Below, in pieces: positions 47,263-56,782 of a stretch of DNA of 64,000 bases; position 1 is the stretch's first letter, and every line of letters starts with the position of its first letter. The stretch is taken from assembly GCA_007115705.1 (NCBI GenBank), contig QXEO01000548.1, positions 8,196,383 to 8,260,382 on the forward strand. The letters run 5' to 3'. Under the pieces are notes generated by a model. That model was not told where the DNA came from, did not search any database, and saw only the letters and a program-made list of their open reading frames with translations. A program made the translations under genes and the position numbers. The DNA is from Dactylis glomerata. Lineage: Eukaryota; Streptophyta; Magnoliopsida; Poales; Poaceae.

Positions 47263-48576
47263 TGATACGTCTCAAACGTATCTATAATTTTTGATGCTCC
47301 ATGCTTGTTTTTACACCATTTGCCTACTGTTTCGTTACACTTCGTGGCACTTTTATGTATTTTCCGGAATTAACCTATTAACAAGTCGCCACAGTGCCAG
47401 TTCCCTGTTTTCTGCTATTTTTGTGTTTCAAAAGTGATACACAGGAAATATTCTCAGAATTGGACGAAACAAGTTCCTAAAGTCTTATTTTGTCCGGGAG
47501 CTTCCAGAGATCCGAAGAGGAATAGGAGGGGAGCCACAGGGGCCCCACACACCAGGCTGGCGCGGCCAGGGCCTGGGCCGCGCCGCCATGGTGTGAGGGC
47601 ACCTGGCTCCACCTCTGACATCGCCCCTTCGCCTATAAAGACCCCCCGACGGGAAAAACATAAGGACCCGATCAATTTTCCAGAACACATCGCGATCCAC
47701 CGCCGCCGTCGACCCGAAGATCGGGAGGGTCCAAAAGCTTTTCCCGGCACCCTGCCGGAGAGGGGAATCGCCACCGGAGGTCTTCTTCATCGCCTTGCTT
47801 GCCTCCGGAGCGATGAGTGAGTAGTCTACCTTGGACTATGGGTCCATAGCAGTAGCTAGATGGTTGTCTTCTCCACCATGTGCTTCATGTTTAGATCTCA
47901 TGAGCTGCCCTACATGATTGAGATCACCGTTATGTAATTCTACATGTTTGGTTTGTTGGGATCCGTTGAATATTGGTGTTATGATTGAGTTGCTATACTA
48001 AAATATATCTTATGTTACCTCTATGTTGTTTATGATCTTGCATGCTCTCCGTTGTTAGTAGCTATCTTGGCCGAGTAGTTGCTAGTGACTCCAAGAGGGG
48101 GTATTTATGCTCGATAGTGGGTTCATGCCTCTATTTAATCTGGGGGAGTGACAGAAACCTCTAAGGTTGTAGATGTGCTGTTGCTACTAGGGAGAAAACA
48201 ACATTCATATGCTCAAGGGAATATGCTTTGTTTACATTACACACTTTGCTTAATGCAATTATCTGTTGTTCGCAACTTAATACTTGTGGAGTTCTCGGAT
48301 TGATTCGCCACAAGTGGATTATTAGTCATAGATGCAGTTGGATGGCGGTCTATGTATTTTGTTGTAATGCCCAGAGTAAATCTCATAGTGATCTTCTTGA
48401 CATATCACGTTTATCTTTATTCTATCAATTGCCCAACTGTAATTTGTTTACCCAGCATGTGTTATTTATCTCCTGAACGATAAACCTTGGTTTCTTAACT
48501 GAGGGAAAATCTGCTGCTATACTCATCACACCTTCCTCTTGGGGTTCCCAACGGGCTGGTCATTCACCACGCAACA
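47263..48576 (+). repeat. 3' LTR of element E, internally deleted
   Basis: 1314 bp. At 48470/48471 GTTATTTATC joins directly to TCCTGAACG, removing what corresponds to 43118-43438 of the 5' LTR (321 bp), with about 2 bp of junction microhomology. Confidence 0.95.
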
Positions 48577-48708
48577 AGCAGCTACAGCACACTCACAAAC
48601 ATTTACAGAGTGATGCAGAATGAAGGAGATGAATCAAATAGTGACCAGAATTGGGTTGCACTTCTCACTGTAACATATCAGCACCTATGAAGCGGGAAGC
48701 TCAAAACT

Positions 48709-49434
48709 TCAAGATGACAGCTCTACAGCAGTCTCATCATCTCCAACCATTTCTGAAATTGCAACAACAAAAAATACCTTCTTACTCAATTTCTTCCTTC
48801 GGAAAACCTGCATGAGATCGTCATCTTTAATAATTTCGATGAAATCCCTCTTCTTAAAGTGCCACCAACGTAAACGTGCCTGCTGATTAGGGCCCCAAGG
48901 ACATCTCTGCTTTAGCTGCTCAAGAATCTGGTCAACAGTAACTGTCTTGGGATCTACCATTATTTTCATATGATCGTTCTGCATAGCAAATTCTTGGCCA
49001 CCATCTATTACTGCAGTGTAAGGATCCACTTGCAAAGCAATTAGATACATTTGTGAATGGTCAATAGCTGCTAGTTTACAAGCATCCATACCACTGGGAG
49101 AACCACCATCTGGATCAACAACTTTGGCACCTAACTGTGCTTCTGGTGCATCAACATCATCTACCATAACAAAGAGATCCAACTGACGAGTATCCTTATA
49201 CTTCTCCCAAATCTGCAACAGCTGATGGGAGTGCTCAAGTTGTTCATACACCTGATTCATGTTCATCCACACAAACTTAGCCTTCTGTTTGGATCCCCAA
49301 GGAATCCTAGCGTGAAGAATGTCAACAAGCTGCGAAACAGACACAATCTCACTGCAATTCACATTCATTTGCACAGACTGCAAAGCCACACACCTCTCCA
49401 AGCCATAATCTAATCTAGCAATATACTGATACAC
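48709..49434 (-). CDS. Uncharacterised protein with two copies of a ~90-residue module
   Basis: The open frame from about 49425 to TGA at 48709 encodes ~240 residues without a convincing own ATG. A CAG acceptor before 49425 suggests an exon start there. Two related modules are visible. Each begins with a hydrophobic VQMNV or MKIMV strand, has an ARIPWGSKQKAKFVW or QRCPWGPNQQARLRW core, and ends with a strand (LDLFVMVDD, KVFFVVAIS). An acidic Gly-rich linker separates them. I cannot name the family. A plant MULE-transposase N-terminal region or a small ubiquitin-like fold is possible but unproven. Element E inserted about 130 bp beyond its 3' end. Confidence 0.6.
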   Translation of the reverse strand: MYQYIARLDYGLERCVALQSVQMNVNCSEIVSVSQLVDILHARIPWGSKQKAKFVWMNMNQVYEQLEHSHQLLQIWEKYKDTRQLDLFVMVDDVDAPEAQLGAKVVDPDGGSPSGMDACKLAAIDHSQMYLIALQVDPYTAVIDGGQEFAMQNDHMKIMVDPKTVTVDQILEQLKQRCPWGPNQQARLRWWHFKKRDFIEIIKDDDLMQVFRRKKLSKKVFFVVAISEMVGDDETAVELSS

Positions 49435-49833
49435 TCAGACATTTATTTTGTATATGTTCTTTGAATCATCGCTCTCTCAAAAATATTGGGAAACAAAAGA
49501 TACAAATTAGTTGCTTCTCTCTAATCATACCATAATTTGGGAAAATATAAGACAAAAAGTATGTTTTCTGCTTTTGGATAAATTGAAGCCTTCAGATCTG
49601 AACATAATTTGAGATGACTTCCATAAGATAAAAAATCTGGGTTTGCATGTTGGTTGGTTTGATAGAGATTGATGATTACTTGCATACAAAATAATACCAC
49701 AATTTCGGATAACATATGACAAAAATCAGTCAGTTTCTTCTCTACAATTGTTCAGATACTGACAGTTACTCTTGCCGTTCCATAAAACATCCTAGTGCTA
49801 TCGGGATGTAAGAGAGGGATCTGAAATATTCAC

Positions 49834-50150
49834 CTCTGCTTTCTGGCGCTCACAGTAGAAGGCCCAATTCCGTTCATCTTTGGGATTTGTTCTTTTCCTC
49901 CAATCTGCAGGCGGCGCCGCGCCAGCGACGCCAGAGGGCTATCGCTCCGATTGCTCTTGGTCGGCGGCGCCATCGCCGGGCCGGCTCTTCGCTTGGTCGG
50001 CGGCGCCACCGCCGTCGGGCAAGCTTTCCGCTTCTCGCTGCTCCCCGCTGCTGGCTTGTTGCAAGATATCTGGCTGCTTTCCTGGCTTGCAGCTCCAGCA
50101 ATCGCCGCTCCTGGCGGCGATGGTGCCTCTCGTTTCCTGCTGATAGACAT
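49834..50150 (-). CDS. Possible first exon of the duplicated-module gene
   Basis: The ATG at 50150 opens ~105 codons of Ala/Ser/Pro/Arg-rich, low-complexity sequence with two PPTKRRAG/PPTKSNRS-like stretches, ending at a GTGAAT donor (49833). GC content is far higher than in the 3' exon. The exon ends in phase 2, whereas the best acceptor before 49425 needs phase 0, so an additional exon or another donor would be required. Confidence 0.4.
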
Positions 50151-51675
50151 GCGCCGCCGCCGGAATTTGACTCTGACCTAGGGGGGTCTAGGGTTGGAAG
50201 GACAAGAAAGGGGATTTATTCGTACTGAGAGTTACAGGTGGAGTTGACATACTGTCAATTAACGAGGCAACATAACGGAGACACCTGACAAGCAGGACCC
50301 ACTCGCTCGGCACATAACGGAGAAATACTGACATGCGGGACCGCAATGGGCCCAAAACGGGAGAAGTCACGGCAATATTTGGTTTGCCCTCATTTCGTTC
50401 AGTATGGGCCCTCTGAGGAATTATCTATCCAACTTTTGAAATAACGTCTATTACAAGCAACAAAGGTACCTGTGAGCCTGTGCCAAAGAACTCGGTGACC
50501 GCAAACAAAATCACCCGAGGTGGGGAGGAGAAAAATGAGAGAGCCGCAGGGACCTGATGGGCTGTGCCTTTATTGCATCGAGTGGGCCAGCCAAGTACTT
50601 TGTACGTATCATAAATCTGTATTTTACATGTAGAAAGAATTACCTAATAATAAAGAGAAATACAAGTCGTCTCATCCCGAATCACTAGCAACGAGTGAAC
50701 GACCGATTCATGACCGCTAGGCCGCGGTGCCGTTAGAAAAGCCGCACCCGTGTACTAGTACATTTCATCAGGCTGTTGTTGGGTTATGAAATCCATCGAT
50801 AGCACATCTCCAACTGCCCTCCAACGCACGGGTGATTCAGTCACCTGAAATCGCGCGGCAAAATTCATTTACGAAATGGACGATGCGTTGCCAAGCCCAG
50901 ACTCCTCGCCACGAGGGACCAGTAGCGTTCTGGGGAAAGAGCAGGTGTAACTGAACCGATAAATTCAGTTACGATCGCCCGCCCGGTTGACTCTGCTGCC
51001 TGTAGCAACAGCTCGACGTACGCTCAGGCTCAGCGGCTACTCAATGCACGAGTCAGTCATTGGCATTTGTTTACGCGGGACGTTCAGACGTTAGCCCATT
51101 ATATATGAAACCATGGATGGATGGATGGATACGAGTTTACATGAACTGTTGGTTTTGACAAATGACAGTTAAGGCCGCTCACGATTCAGATGGGACAATC
51201 TTTGCAGCAGTGGTACAATTTGCGGTGGCTGAACCGTCATCCGTTGAAATTCTGCATCATAGAAGACTACCTTACCAACGGCATTGCTAGGAGAGGGGAA
51301 GGGACTGTCAGTCCAAGTTATTTGCAAATTAGTTACAGTTGCAATATGGGACGTCAGTAGTACTGCAATGTATCCTGACTGTTGAGCAAATACTTATCGG
51401 CAGAATTCAAGATGCAATCCAACTCTCTGTTGTTGTTGAAGAAACTACTACTCTCGAAGCCAACAAACAGTACTGGCATCTTGCATATCTTGAGACGGTA
51501 TTAAAGAAAGGGAGAAGAAGACGACGACAATCAAGACTTTTTGAGCCTGATGATGGCCCATGAACGAATCCTGTCTCCCAATATTAAGAGGAATCAGTGT
51601 CTTATTAGGCATGCTTTTCGAGACGAATCCCATCCTCATCCCCTCCCAGTTTTCTCATGCTGCGTTCACCCCCCA
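50151..51675. other. Intergenic region
   Basis: No gene is supported. A short ATGG microsatellite lies at 51112-51129. The frames of up to 74 codons have no family resemblance. Confidence 0.5.
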
Positions 51676-52031
51676 TCCCCATGCAGTGGCGGAGCTTGGA
51701 CCAAATCTCAGGTGGGGCGGAACTGTGAAATGGCAAGCCTACGATTTTGATAGTGGATATTAAAATCCCCGTGAAAAATTACCATGTAACATTTAATGAT
51801 ATTTCCAAACTTAAAGTGTGATTTAGATTTGCAAAGTTCAAATATACATTATTCAGAGCAAACACAAATAATTGGACAAAAAAATGCAATCTACAAGATT
51901 CTCACTTGTGAGGAGTATGAACGCCAATGACCTTGTACTGCCTTTTCTTGCTAGTCCCATGCGTGTCCACGTCGTAGATTTTTTGACAAACCGGATTGGA
52001 AAAAGGTAAGCTGGGAGGCGCTCTCGCGACC

Positions 52032-52070
52032 ATGGCCGCGACCGCCCGCGCGCCCGCGCCGCCGCGTTGA
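52032..52070 (+). CDS. 12-codon upstream ORF in the ORF1-only LINE
   Basis: ATG GCC GCG ACC ... TGA encodes MAATARAPAPPR. It lies ~150 bp upstream of the main ATG in the transcript leader. The second LINE copy keeps a uORF of the same length at 58968-59006 (MAATDRAPAPLR). Confidence 0.5.
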   Translation: MAATARAPAPPR

Positions 52071-52217
52071 TCTCCCTTCTCCGACCACCTCTGCCAGCTC
52101 CGAGGCTAGATCCGGAATCCTCTCCGCGCACTCCTCCTGTTCATCCCGAAGCCCAGCGTCGCCGCCGCCGGTGTCGCGGTGGCAGTGCTCTCCGCTCCGT
52201 GGTCTGCTCCGGCCGTG

Positions 52218-54249
52218 ATGGGCACTGTTCCATTGCGGCCTCCTGCGGTTGGGAGCTCCGTGGCGGCGGCCACTCCGGCTCCTCCCGCAGCTCAGGCCCT
52301 CGCCGACCAGCTTGCCGCGGATCCTCTCGCGCATCGGAGGTCGGACCCGTCCAACGGCGGCCGGATAGCTCGACCTCGAGCTTGCGCCCGCCCTCGTCCT
52401 GAGCCGGCGATGGTGACTATGCGTCTGAGCTCTCCAGACGCGCCGGGCTCCATGGACGCGACAGTGTCCTTTCCAGCAACGTCGCCCGCCGGTCCCCTCG
52501 CCAACCTGTCCCTGTCCGCAGGGCTGCCCGCAGGCAGCATGCTCAACGACGTGGTCATGAACGCTCCGCCTCCGGAGCCCGCGGCCGTGCTTCATGCGGC
52601 TGCCCTCACTCGCCACAGGTCAGGCCCTGCCTTGGGTGGGAAGATGGGTGGCTTCGGCAAGTCCAGGATGGCCCTTCCCGACGGACAGCTGCAGCGTGAT
52701 ACTGCTGTGGTCGTTGAGGGCCTCGGGTCCTTATCGCTGCTAGGTGCCCAGGGTGAGGTGATTGAGGCCTTCTGTGCACCCGAATTGGCGGTGCTTCCCG
52801 TGCCAGTACAGTGTGGTCAGTCGGTCAGCTCAGTCGCCGATGTCCTGGCAGCTCGCAAGTCTGATCCGGCTGTTGGTGGTCTCTTGGAGGCGCCAGCGGA
52901 GTCCTGTGGCGACCTCTCTGCTGCTACAACTGCCACTCCTAGAGACGACGAAGGCTGGGTGCTGGTTGGTCAGGGCAGTCGCCTCGGCTGTGAGCCATCG
53001 TCTCTACTTCGGCATGAAGGTCTCGAGCGCAGCCGCACCTTCAAGCGTTGGGCTCGTGGGAGATGTTTCCGGTGCCTCCAGCGTGGCCACCAGGTCAACA
53101 CATGCCGCGAGCCCTTCAGATGCATCAGGTGTCGCCGTCCAGGTCATCGGGAGCGTTTCTGCCGTGCGCACTTTCCTGCTGCTCGTTCTCGCTCGCCGGA
53201 CGCTCGTGCTCCTTGTCAGCGGAGTTGCTCTCTGTCCGCTCAGCCACGTCGTTCCTCGGTGTCCCGAAGTTGGGCTGAGGTCGTGTGCCACTCGTCGTTG
53301 CGTGCACCTGCGCTGCCAGAGCTCTCTCCTAGGGGTTGCGAGGAGTTCAATACCAATGCCAATTTGGACACTCTTGTTCAGTCCCATGTTGCATTGATGC
53401 GCATGCAGCTTCTTCAGTTGGTCGACGCCCGTGTGGAGGAGGCGTCTCGCCCCCTTCGTGATGAGGTGGCAGCTCAAGCTGTTATTGGCGCGTGTTGGTG
53501 TTTCCTTGGAGCCGACTGGGGCATGTACTTATGGTGACACAGGGCTCGCCCTCGTGCAGGCTTCGCTTCCGCTTGACTCCACTGAGCAGAAGTCTTTTGT
53601 GGTTGAGGAAGATCATCTCCATGGTTGTTTCTCTCCTCGTGGCAATTCTTGCATGTCGCCACAACCTGTCTCCGAGTGCGAAGGAATGGGTGAGATATTG
53701 GATCCACTGCTGCAGACCACAACGGAGCTTAATGAGTTGTGTGGGGAGCCTTCTGTGGTGGTTGTGTCCACGACACCCTCACCACCGCCGTCTGAGCCTT
53801 GCCAGACGCTCGCCCGTGTGGATGTTGGAGGTTTGGATGCTTCAGACTCCCTCTCGTCCGTGGACATTGGGCATGTGGTGTCTTTGAGTGCTGCCTCTAT
53901 TGAGGCCTCCAAGGTCGCGACTCCAGATCTGCAGATTATGCCCGTATTGCAGGGGCTACCGTCTGAGCCTTGCCAGCCGCCCGACCATGTGGACAGTGGA
54001 GGTTTGGATGCTTCGGTCAGCCTCTCGTCCGTGGCCTTTGGACATGTGGTGTCATTGAGTGATGAGATTGTCGATGCAGGTGTGTTGGCACCTAACTTTG
54101 AGGCTCTCTTTGCAAAAGAGTTATCCGACTTACTTGTCAGTTTGGAGGCCGCTAGTCCTGGATATGGCATGGAGATTGCTTCCGTCTTAGCGGGAAAGGC
54201 TTCTGATGACATAATCAGAAAGGTAGAGAAGTCTCTCAGGAGAAAATAG
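52218..54249 (+). pseudogene. LINE ORF1 (gag-like, two CCHC zinc knuckles), one frameshift
   Basis: The likely start is the ATG at 52218 (MGTVPLRPPAVG). The N-terminal half is Ala/Pro-rich and low in complexity. Two adjacent CCHC knuckles follow at about 53068-53160 (CFRCLQRGHQVNTC, CIRCRRPGHRERFC), then an Arg/Ser-rich stretch. The frame ends at 53537, but homologous-looking sequence continues in another frame (open 53431-54249), so a small indel near 53480-53500 is inferred. The distal part holds two copies of a Ser-rich module (SEPCQ...GGLDAS...LSSV...GHVVSLS) and ends KVEKSLRRK. The domain order fits plant LINE ORF1 RNA-binding proteins. Confidence 0.8.
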
Positions 54250-54824
54250 AAGAAGAGAGTCATCTCCTGGAAGTTTACACGGCTGCTTGATTGATGGATC
54301 CCATTTAAGTTGGCGGGTTCGTTCAGTTGGCCTTTTTGTGGTGTGGTGTTCTTCGTGTCGTCGGTTTGTGGTTGTTGTAGGTTGGAAGAGCTTGTTGGTT
54401 GTCTTGTTGGTTGGAGCTTTCGGCGTTGTTTGTGGTGTTGTTGTATTGGTTTTCGCTCAGTTTTTCATTAATTAACTGAGCAATTCTCTTCTTCTTAATT
54501 AATAGATGGGGCAAAGCTTTTGCCCCCATTTCAAAAAAAAAAAAAACGTCGTAGATTTTTTTTTAGGGAAGACCAGGCTAACGTTTATTTAATCATCGAT
54601 GGGCTAGAACTATTTAGGTGGGCCGGGGCTGTGAATGAGAGCAGAGGCGGGTCGGCTAATGGAAATCGTGAGTGAAGCGTAGAGATCTAGCTTCCAGTCC
54701 ATACGCGTGAATGGCCATTGGCTGGGTTAGGCTGAAAAAACCATGGGTAATGAACGAATTATAATTTTGCAGGGGGGGCGACTGCCCAGGTTGGCCCTGC
54801 CGATGCTCCGCCACTGTCCCCATG

Positions 54825-55549
54825 GCCTCATGCACACCAGCTCCATTTCTTTCCGTGGCGTCGTCCTATCACCTGGTCCTGGCGCTGGACCGTCAATCAG
54901 AAATCTAATCCGTCACTACGCTGACACCCACATTACCAGTCGAGTATACAAATCATCGGTTCGCAGTGTATACAGACGTCTGCAGATGCTACAGAATACA
55001 GGTGTCCGCGTTGAATTCTGGGCTACATGAGACAGCGCGAGGGACGAATCCAGCGAAAATAAGTGCGTCGTCAGTTTTGCTATGCGCGTTGCGACTCTTG
55101 TCATTATTACGCCCGGTTATTAAACCTGACTTTGTAATATACTACTCCTAGTTGTGTGTTGTCGGGATCAATGTTGAGATACTCGTGTAAATCGTCGGCT
55201 GTGAAGGCTCGGGTATTATCGCATTGGTCAACTCGGTGCTGCAGTTTGAAGTTCAAACATTCACAGGTGAGAAGCATTAGAGCAGTTTGGGCTTCCAAGG
55301 CTGAAATCCGGCACTATTTAGCGTCGGATGGATGAAAAATTTGGCGTGGGGAGGCCCATGTTCCCAGCGGCGAGCGTACGAAAAAATTCAAAATCAAACA
55401 GAATTCGACGAAAAACGTTCAAAGTTCGGCGAAATTTAGAGATGTTTATATATATAGGCGAGTTTTTACATATATAGGCCGAATTCATAATATATTTGAA
55501 TTCGGCCTAACCTAAACTAAAAACACGCGTTCTACATGCCTAAATGGCG
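54825..55549. other. Intergenic region
   Basis: No supported gene. Near 55340-55380 the GGCGTGGGGAGGCCCATG stretch resembles flanking sequence that often accompanies the gene family to the right, possibly part of a transposon terminus. Confidence 0.4.
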
Positions 55550-56698
55550 CTAGAAACGCGTGTAGTCGCTGCCGTCGTTGTCGCTGGAGCCGCTGTCGTC
55601 GTCCTGCGGCGGTGCCTGCTGGCTGCTCTGGCCGGGGGTCTAACGGCTGGACCCCTGTCTAGCGTCGCTGAAGCGCGGCAGCGTAGGCCAGTACAGGTCG
55701 TCGTCGCTGGAGTCTTCCACCTTGACCACCGGCGCGCCTCTGGCCGGTTGAGCGGCGACTTCCGCGCGGCGCCGCGCCTGCGCCAGGTCCAGCAGCCGCC
55801 GCTGCTGATCCGCCTGCTCGCTCTCCCAGTCCTGCCTGGACCAGGCGAGCGCCACGTCCATCGGCATAGAGTTGTCGACGGGGACGAGGTCGGCGAGGGA
55901 CTTGGCGATCGCCTCGCGAAGCGCCGCGTCCTCGACGCGCGCGGCCTCCGCGTCGGCGAGGTCAGACGCGGCCTTAGCGTCGTCCTTCCTCGGCTTCCGC
56001 TTGCGGCCGCGCAGCGGCGGCGACGAGGTGCGCCCCCCTCGCAGATGACGAGGGCGCCGCTGCTGCGCCTCGGCGGCGCGGAAGGTGGCTCCTGCTTCAC
56101 GATCATCGGCGTCGATGCTGACGACCGTGATACCGACCTTGACACCGACCCGGAGGACGTCGACCCGGAGGATCGGGATGCCATCCGCCGTGGCATCCAC
56201 GAGCTCCCGCGGTGCAGCGACAGCGTCGGTGGCTGTGGTGGCGGCATCCCGAGGACGGGCGAGTTCCCGCGCTCGATGTGCGCGAGGACGGCCTCGAGGG
56301 TGCGGCCGAGCGCGCTCCACCAGCGGCGGCGGCCGGCGGCGTTGTTGCGTGCAGGAGGAGGGGGAGGGCCGTCGTACGTGGCGAGTTCACACTCATACCT
56401 GCGCCGGAAGAACGTCGTCCACGCCATGTAGTTGTCCGGGTAGAAGCGCGGCTCGACGCGCTGCTCGTCGCTCATCCCCTCCAGGACGTCGTCGATAGCG
56501 GCATCGAGGGCGGCGCCCACTGGCGGCGGAGGGATCGGGACGCCCCCCGCGCTCAGGCGCCAGCCAGCCTTCGGGCGCGCGGAAGTCAGGCGGCGCCGGG
56601 TAGCCCGCCACGTAGAGCAGGCGGCCCTCCCACTGGTGCAGGGAGCGCTGGTCGAAGCCGTTGTTGGCCGCGCCATCGTCCGAGCCGTAGCCCGCCAT
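55550..56698 (-). pseudogene. Grass multicopy gene of unknown function ('YTRF' C-terminus), broken
   Basis: The ATG at 56698 starts MAGYGSDDGAANNGFDQ, with QWEGRLLYVAGYPAPPDF following. Reading then moves to a second frame near 56570 (LSAGGVPIPPPPVGAALD, RRRWWSALGRTLEAVLAHIE) and to a third near 56045 (RKRKPRKDDAKAASDLADAE, PVDNSMPMDVALAWSRQDW). A TAG at 55642-55640 precedes the last codons, which end GSDYTRF and TAG at 55550. I recall this arrangement (Trp-rich centre, acidic repeats with a DDSDDD-like patch, YTRF end) from many Triticeae hypothetical proteins; no function is known. Two shifts and a stop indicate a pseudogene, unless introns explain part of it. GC content is high. Confidence 0.7.
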
Positions 56699-56775
56699 TG
56701 CTAGACGGGAGGAGGTGGAGAGTGGATTGGGGAGAAGGGGGTGAATGCGGCCGGCCAGACGCGCGGTAGGCCGCG

Positions 56776-56782
56776 ATATATA
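56776..56782 (-). promoter_or_regulatory. TATA-like box upstream of the broken YTRF-family gene
   Basis: The minus strand reads CCTATATATCGCGG, about 80 bp upstream of the ATG at 56698, a normal TATA distance for a short leader. Confidence 0.55.

Larger units (their letters stand above)
41910..48576 (+). mobile_element. LTR retrotransposon E, complete non-autonomous copy related to A
   Basis: 6667 bp with TSD AGCAG (41905-41909 and 48577-48581). Contents: 5' LTR (41910-43544), PBS, a broken copy of the A-type ORF, ~2.9 kb of noncoding sequence, polypurine tract and 3' LTR (47263-48576). The 3' LTR lacks 321 bp present in the 5' LTR. About 28 substitutions over ~1312 aligned bases (~2.1%) suggest an insertion somewhat younger than A and B. 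No pol. Confidence 0.95.
51985..54545 (+). mobile_element. ORF1-only LINE inserted in the hAT element
   Basis: It is flanked by the 16-bp direct repeat ACGTCGTAGATTTTTT (51969-51984 and 54546-54561) and ends in a ~13-nt A tract. It contains one zinc-knuckle ORF (52218-54249), then directly a 3' UTR ending in a perfect GGGGCAAA/TTTGCCCC hairpin (54508-54526). No endonuclease or RT frame is present although the 5' region is intact, so it is not an ordinary 5' truncation. Confidence 0.88.
51684..54816. mobile_element. Non-autonomous hAT-type DNA transposon carrying a LINE
   Basis: The termini are inverted: CAGTGGCGGAGC at 51684-51695 and GCTCCGCCACTG at 54805-54816. The flanks repeat TCCCCATG (51676-51683 and 54817-54824). 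An 8-bp TSD and CAGTG-type ends are the hAT hallmarks. Without the inserted LINE the element is only ~560 bp and codes for nothing, so it depends on a transposase in trans. Confidence 0.88.

Noticed and set aside
49880..50228. Plus-strand frames over the GC-rich block
   Set aside because: Low-complexity shadows opposite the probable first exon on the minus strand.
55544..56431. 295-codon plus-strand frame
   Set aside because: Antisense shadow of the broken YTRF-family gene; no motif.
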